A DNA stretch of 64,000 nucleotides, taken from Ilex aquifolium (taxonomy: Eukaryota > Streptophyta > Magnoliopsida > Aquifoliales > Aquifoliaceae). Under the pieces are notes generated by a model that made no database searches, had not been told where the DNA came from, and worked only from the letters and a program-made list of their open reading frames with translations. The translations under genes and the position numbers were made by a program. Shown here piece after piece: positions 60,345 through 64,000 of this stretch. How positions within the stretch are numbered: the stretch's first letter is position 1; every line of letters starts with the position of its first letter. The stretch lies in assembly GCA_951799425.1 (NCBI GenBank), contig OX637391.1, forward strand, positions 16,396,051 through 16,460,050, read 5' to 3'.

Positions 60345-60378
60345 TTCACGTGCAACGCACGTAGTGCATTGTTAGTTA
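60345..60378 (+). other. Helitron-like 3' end
   Basis: Hairpin CACGTGCAACGCACGT followed by AGTGCATTG and TTAG|T, one base from the CTAG|T ending. No matching 5' end was found. Confidence 0.35.
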
Positions 60379-60960
60379 CCTTAAAGAGTTATAAACCCAC
60401 CTCAAAAGATTGTAACCACACCTCACATCTAGAGGTGGTATTTTTACGTTTATTGCTTGTAACATAATCTTAAATAGTTATAATTTCACATCTAAATGTA
60501 GTAATTTTATCATAAATGGTTATAACCTCACATCAAAAAGTTGTAATCTAATCTCTAAAGTTGGTAATTTTATCTATACAGAATCTAATTTAACCTCAAA
60601 TTATTATAACCTCACTTTCAAAGATAGTAATTTTACTTTCAATTGTTGTTTGTACCTCACCTTTAAAGGTGATAATTTTACTTTTATAGGTTGTAATTTA
60701 ATCTCAAATAGTTACATCCTCACCTCCAAATGTAGTAGTTTTACCTTAAAAGATTGTAACCTTTCTTCTAGAGGTTATAACCTCACCTCTAAAAGTGGTA
60801 TCTTTATTTCTACAGGATGTATCTTAACCATAAATTATTGTAATCTTACATCTGAAGATAGTAACTTTACCTTAAAATGTGATAATTTTATCTTAAGAAT
60901 TATAACTTTATCTTTGCAAGTAGTAACATTACCTTTAAGGTGTAACTTCATTTCAATAGT
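60379..60960. repeat. Degenerate short tandem repeat, TTGTAACCTCACCTCTAAA type
   Basis: Units of about 25-40 bp such as TTATAACCTCACCTCTAAA and GTAATTTTACCTT. The plus-strand frame at 60650-61072 follows the repeat and is not a gene. Confidence 0.8.
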
Positions 60961-61214
60961 CATGATCGATCATGATTATCTAGGATCGATCTCAATGCCT
61001 CTAATGGATACAAATTATTATTATTATTATTTTTGCGATTCCACTCAATTAGGATCGATAATAACTATATGAGATTGATCTTAATGCATTTGATGGTCCA
61101 AAAATTCTTCAAAACTAAATTTCTGATGGTTCCAATTAGATAGGATCAATCATGACTAGCCGAACTTTTTTTTTTTTTTTTCCTGAACTAGTCTCGATCC
61201 CATATTTAGTTACA

Positions 61215-61444
61215 TCAAATTGACATGTAATTTTATGAAATTAATTTTTAATTTTATCCAATTAACACTCAATTCATCAAAAATAACATTAAATTGACAT
61301 TCAATTGTATTAAATTAATATTCAAAATTATAAATTTAAAATTCATCAAATTAACATTAAATTGACATTCAATATTTTTTTATGTTCGAAATATAAATTT
61401 ATGAAATTAAATATTACCAAAAAAAAAAATAAAGGTTCAATTAA
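61215..61444 (+). repeat. AT-rich tandem repeat before LTR family X copy 2
   Basis: ATTAACATTAAATTGACATTCAA units, matching the array before copy 1 at 21291-21600. Confidence 0.55.
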
Positions 61445-61930
61445 TGTTGATAATGGTGGAATTTTGGGTTGGGTTGTCCATCCTAAACCCAAAACATCTA
61501 ATGGGTTCAACGGTCGCATAACGTCCCAAAAGACCCCTCCATAACCCATCTGCTCCGCAATAAGGAATGAGCCATAATCCAAATGAGGGAGCCCAACAAA
61601 GAGTCCAGCTCAGCACAATCCTGCTCGGTCACAACAAGTTCAGCGGTAAATAGCTTGGGAGCAAGGAACTCAGTATTCACCAGACTACGAATACCCCGCA
61701 TCACTCCACGTGTCCAGGGGACAGCTTCTGGAGCTTCTAACAAACGTGTACTCACTGGTAAAGGGAATCTTTGTGCACATTCCATTGAAGGACCGTGGAT
61801 ATGACTTGTGTTAGGGTAATGGTCGCCACTACAAGACAAAAAATAGGAGACCACAGAATCAGCCGAAGGAAGAAGAAGATTACAGAAAACTCTAGATAAC
61901 CACTTGTATAAATAGAACACCATGCGTTTG
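61445..61930 (+). repeat. LTR-like element, family X, copy 2 (truncated)
   Basis: Starts TGTTGATAATGG and matches copy 1 up to about 61922 (ATAAATAGAACACC), then diverges, so the downstream third is missing. The TATAAATAG near 61908 would be its TATA box. Confidence 0.6.
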
Positions 61931-62306
61931 CATCCATTTTTTTGAACTGGATTGAGTGATAATTGGGTCGACTTAAAATGATAATACATGACGTGTAATG
62001 CTTTCACAATTATTGAATGTCATCAGATCAAAATGCAAAAGAATGCTTTGACTAGTTGAGCATCTTCGATGGTGTGCCATTTGGCTCAAAAGAAAAACTT
62101 GGCACAAATGGTACAACATTAATTACTATTCTCCCTAAATTCTTTATCAAATCAATATAGACTATTGAATTAATAGACTTCATTATTTTTTTCAATAAAA
62201 CTTAATTCAGCTGTCGGCATTTAATTAGCAAAATTCGGTACCCATCACAACTCCAAATGGCATGACTAGCACAGGATACGTGTCTTACCGAGTTTTGATA
62301 ATATAA

Positions 62307-62489
62307 AGAGTAATGCTATTGAGACTTAATTTACAGATATAATTTATTGACCTAATTCACTGTGATATTTGGATTGACTGTAAGCCCCGTCAAACATTGG
62401 AATTTAGTGTTGATACAATGATTCTTATGAAACTACATCATTATGTCAGTAAATTAAATCAAAATTTTAAATTCAAATAACATTACTCA
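62307..62489. mobile_element. MITE, 183 bp
   Basis: Inverted ends AGAGTAATGCTATT and TGAGTAATGTTATT with a perfect 7-bp flanking repeat AATATAA (62300-62306, 62490-62496). Non-coding. Confidence 0.65.
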
Positions 62490-63005
62490 AATATAAGATC
62501 TTTCTTGTCATGCCATATTTGATTATTGACTTCTTTATAGTCACGATATTGTCCACATGAAAATCCCACTTCATAGATTTCATTTTATTTTTCTAAGACT
62601 TTGGGTTAAACGAATGAGTAAATATCTTTATAATACCAAATATCGCATTACTCAATCTCTCAACCTCTCTTATTATCTTGTTTGTTTTATGAGCCTCACC
62701 AGTTGGGTATTAATCCAGTTAAGTTTTACGAGTTTGAACCCGAATCTGCTCAGCTCATTTTTTTAAATGTGTCTAAAAAATTATTTAACTTTGTCCAAGC
62801 CCGGCCCGAACTTGAGTCAAGCCCAAATAACTCAACTATTTTACATATAAACAAGACCGAGCCTAAAAAAACTTAGTTCGTTTAGAGTATGAATCGAACT
62901 CGAATCGAATCCAATCCAAATTGAATCTGAGTCAAACCTGAATAGCACGTCTCAGTTATCACCCTACTCAATAGTCCACAATAAACACAATTAATAGGAG
63001 ATGGT

Positions 63006-63123
63006 ACCAATAGGTTTTTGGTTCAATGGTACTCCTTATCTTGTAAAGGCTTTACCTTCTTAAAGTTAAGGGTTCAAGTCCCCCTCCCCTTCCCCTTCCC
63101 CTAAAAAAAGGAAAAAAAAAAAA
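63006..63123 (+). mobile_element. tRNA-derived SINE, copy 2
   Basis: A-box-like GGTTCAATGGTAC, B-box-like GGGTTCAAGTCCC, a C-rich stretch and an A tail. Target duplication ATAGGAGATGGT (62994-63005) and ATAGAAGATGGT (63124-63135), 11 of 12 identical. Matches the copy at 3169. Confidence 0.72.
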
Positions 63124-63716
63124 ATAGAAGATGGTGAAGGATATTTGTCACATTAAAGTTGCAGGATATTTGTTTTCACTGTTTTTCTTTTTTAAATGTC
63201 AAGATGAAGCCTCTTGAGGTTTAAAATTTCATTTTCAGCAATCGTACCACTTCTTGGTTCAAAGGTTCGTTGTTGGCAAGAAACACTTGGTCTTTCAATG
63301 GTTCAAAGTTGTTCAAAGTTATATAAGACCAGCCCAAAAAGTGTGTCAAATAATATCTTCTATGCAAAAGTCAATTTACAAACCAATCCATGACATTACA
63401 CCTAACATTATCTATGCATAATTTCATTCGTGCTTAATGGTCTTTCAATGGTTAGTGTTACAAAAAAGCACTGTTGTTTGTTATTTGCGACATTCAAATA
63501 AGCAACATTAACTAATTACTTAATAATATGATTTATATAATAAGGTGTTGCCTTCAAAAGATCAAATAAAATGAAGGCAACACGATAACCTGTTTGGACA
63601 AACCTATCACTATAACTTATAATTTTTTGTATCACCAAAAGCATTCACATCCAAAATACAAAATGGCTTGTGCGATGCATATACACAAGACTACTAACAA
63701 CCAACCACCAACTAGG

Positions 63717-63869
63717 CTAATCATCAAGGATGATAACCTCTTTATCTGGAATAGTACTCGGAGATGAACCCACGCTTTCAACCAACTCTTCTTCGTGTTC
63801 GAAAACTTCCTTTAGCTTCTTAAACAAAGGACACGTGTAGATCCAACACTTACTTGCAAACTTGTTTTT
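63717..63869 (-). CDS. Possible C-terminal exon of an unknown gene
   Basis: A minus-strand frame of 50 codons ending at TAG 63717-63719. It has non-random composition: an aromatic/Cys stretch (CWIYTCPLFKKLKEVF), then a Glu/Ser-rich tail (EHEEELVESVGSSPST) ending VIILDD. The A/T-rich sequence upstream may be an intron or non-coding DNA. I do not recognise the family. It could be an exon of a gene lying outside the window or a pseudogene fragment. Confidence 0.35.
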   Translation of the reverse strand, partial: KNKFASKCWIYTCPLFKKLKEVFEHEEELVESVGSSPSTIPDKEVIILDD

Positions 63870-64000
63870 TTACACATTAGTATTGGGGAAATAAAATTTT
63901 ATCACAGGTGTAACAAAAAAATTGATTTGACTTCGTTACTCATACCATTTTTTTAAATTAATACTTACGCGTAAATAACTAGTAGCTCCATCCATTGGAC

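Noticed and set aside
60650-61072. Plus-strand frame of 140 codons
   Set aside because: It follows a degenerate short tandem repeat and consists of repeated Asn/Thr/Ser/Cys patterns.

Overview
This window is nuclear DNA of a flowering plant, most likely a eudicot. It is AT-rich, gene-poor and packed with plant-type transposable elements: copia and gypsy LTR elements primed by initiator tRNA-Met, Helitrons, MULE and hAT MITEs, a tRNA-derived SINE and a TRIM-like element. There are also long microsatellites and a decayed endogenous pararetrovirus (EPRV). No bacterial features, rRNA genes or CRISPR arrays are present.

Only three loci look like functional host genes. Two are near-identical copies of a PIN-LIKES (PILS) auxin carrier gene on the minus strand (CDS 26788-28149 and 48400-49761). 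Each has a 399-nt intron in its 5' UTR and a (CT)n leader. They sit in a segmental duplication (about 25.73-30.74 kb and 47.35-50.51 kb). The third is a small one-exon gene (16894-17340, plus strand) for a 148-residue protein with one predicted membrane segment. A possible C-terminal exon of an unknown gene lies at the right edge (63717-63869, minus).

Layout. 0-0.8 kb: 5' end of a copia element leaving the window. 0.8-8.3 kb: mostly empty, with one SINE and one hAT MITE. 8.4-12.7 kb: a three-level nest in which an internally deleted gypsy element sits inside a GC-rich TIR element, itself inside a long-TIR element. 13.6-14.9 kb: Helitron A with a 0.9-kb GGT-rich tract. 15.3-16.3 kb: an intact long-TIR element. 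16.8-17.3 kb: the small gene. 18.6 kb: a MULE MITE. 21.3-24.0 kb: two LTR remnants, one with a 44-bp G-box minisatellite. 25.7-28.7 kb: PILS copy 1, whose promoter is cut by a 1.46-kb MULE and a 327-bp MITE. 30.9-32.7 kb: a 423-bp tandem repeat. 33.3-37.6 kb: antisense accessory ORFs and an LTR of a Tat-like gypsy element. 38.2-44.6 kb: the EPRV. 46.2-47.2 kb: a TRIM-like element. 47.3-50.5 kb: PILS copy 2. 50.7-56.6 kb: repeats and microsatellites. 57.0-58.2 kb: Helitron B, carrying what looks like the last exon of a PEX11 gene. 58.6-62.5 kb: LTR-like sequence, tandem repeats and a MITE. 63.0 kb: a second SINE.

The two PILS copies act as a natural comparison: copy 2 preserves the empty sites of both insertions in the copy-1 promoter, and upstream homology to copy 2 reappears at 38.01 kb beyond about 7.2 kb of repeats. 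The EPRV keeps an intact small coiled-coil ORF overlapping the polyprotein start by ATGA, a tRNA-Met primer site and a promoter/poly(A) region. Its polyprotein is broken many times, and no movement protein or integrase was recognised.
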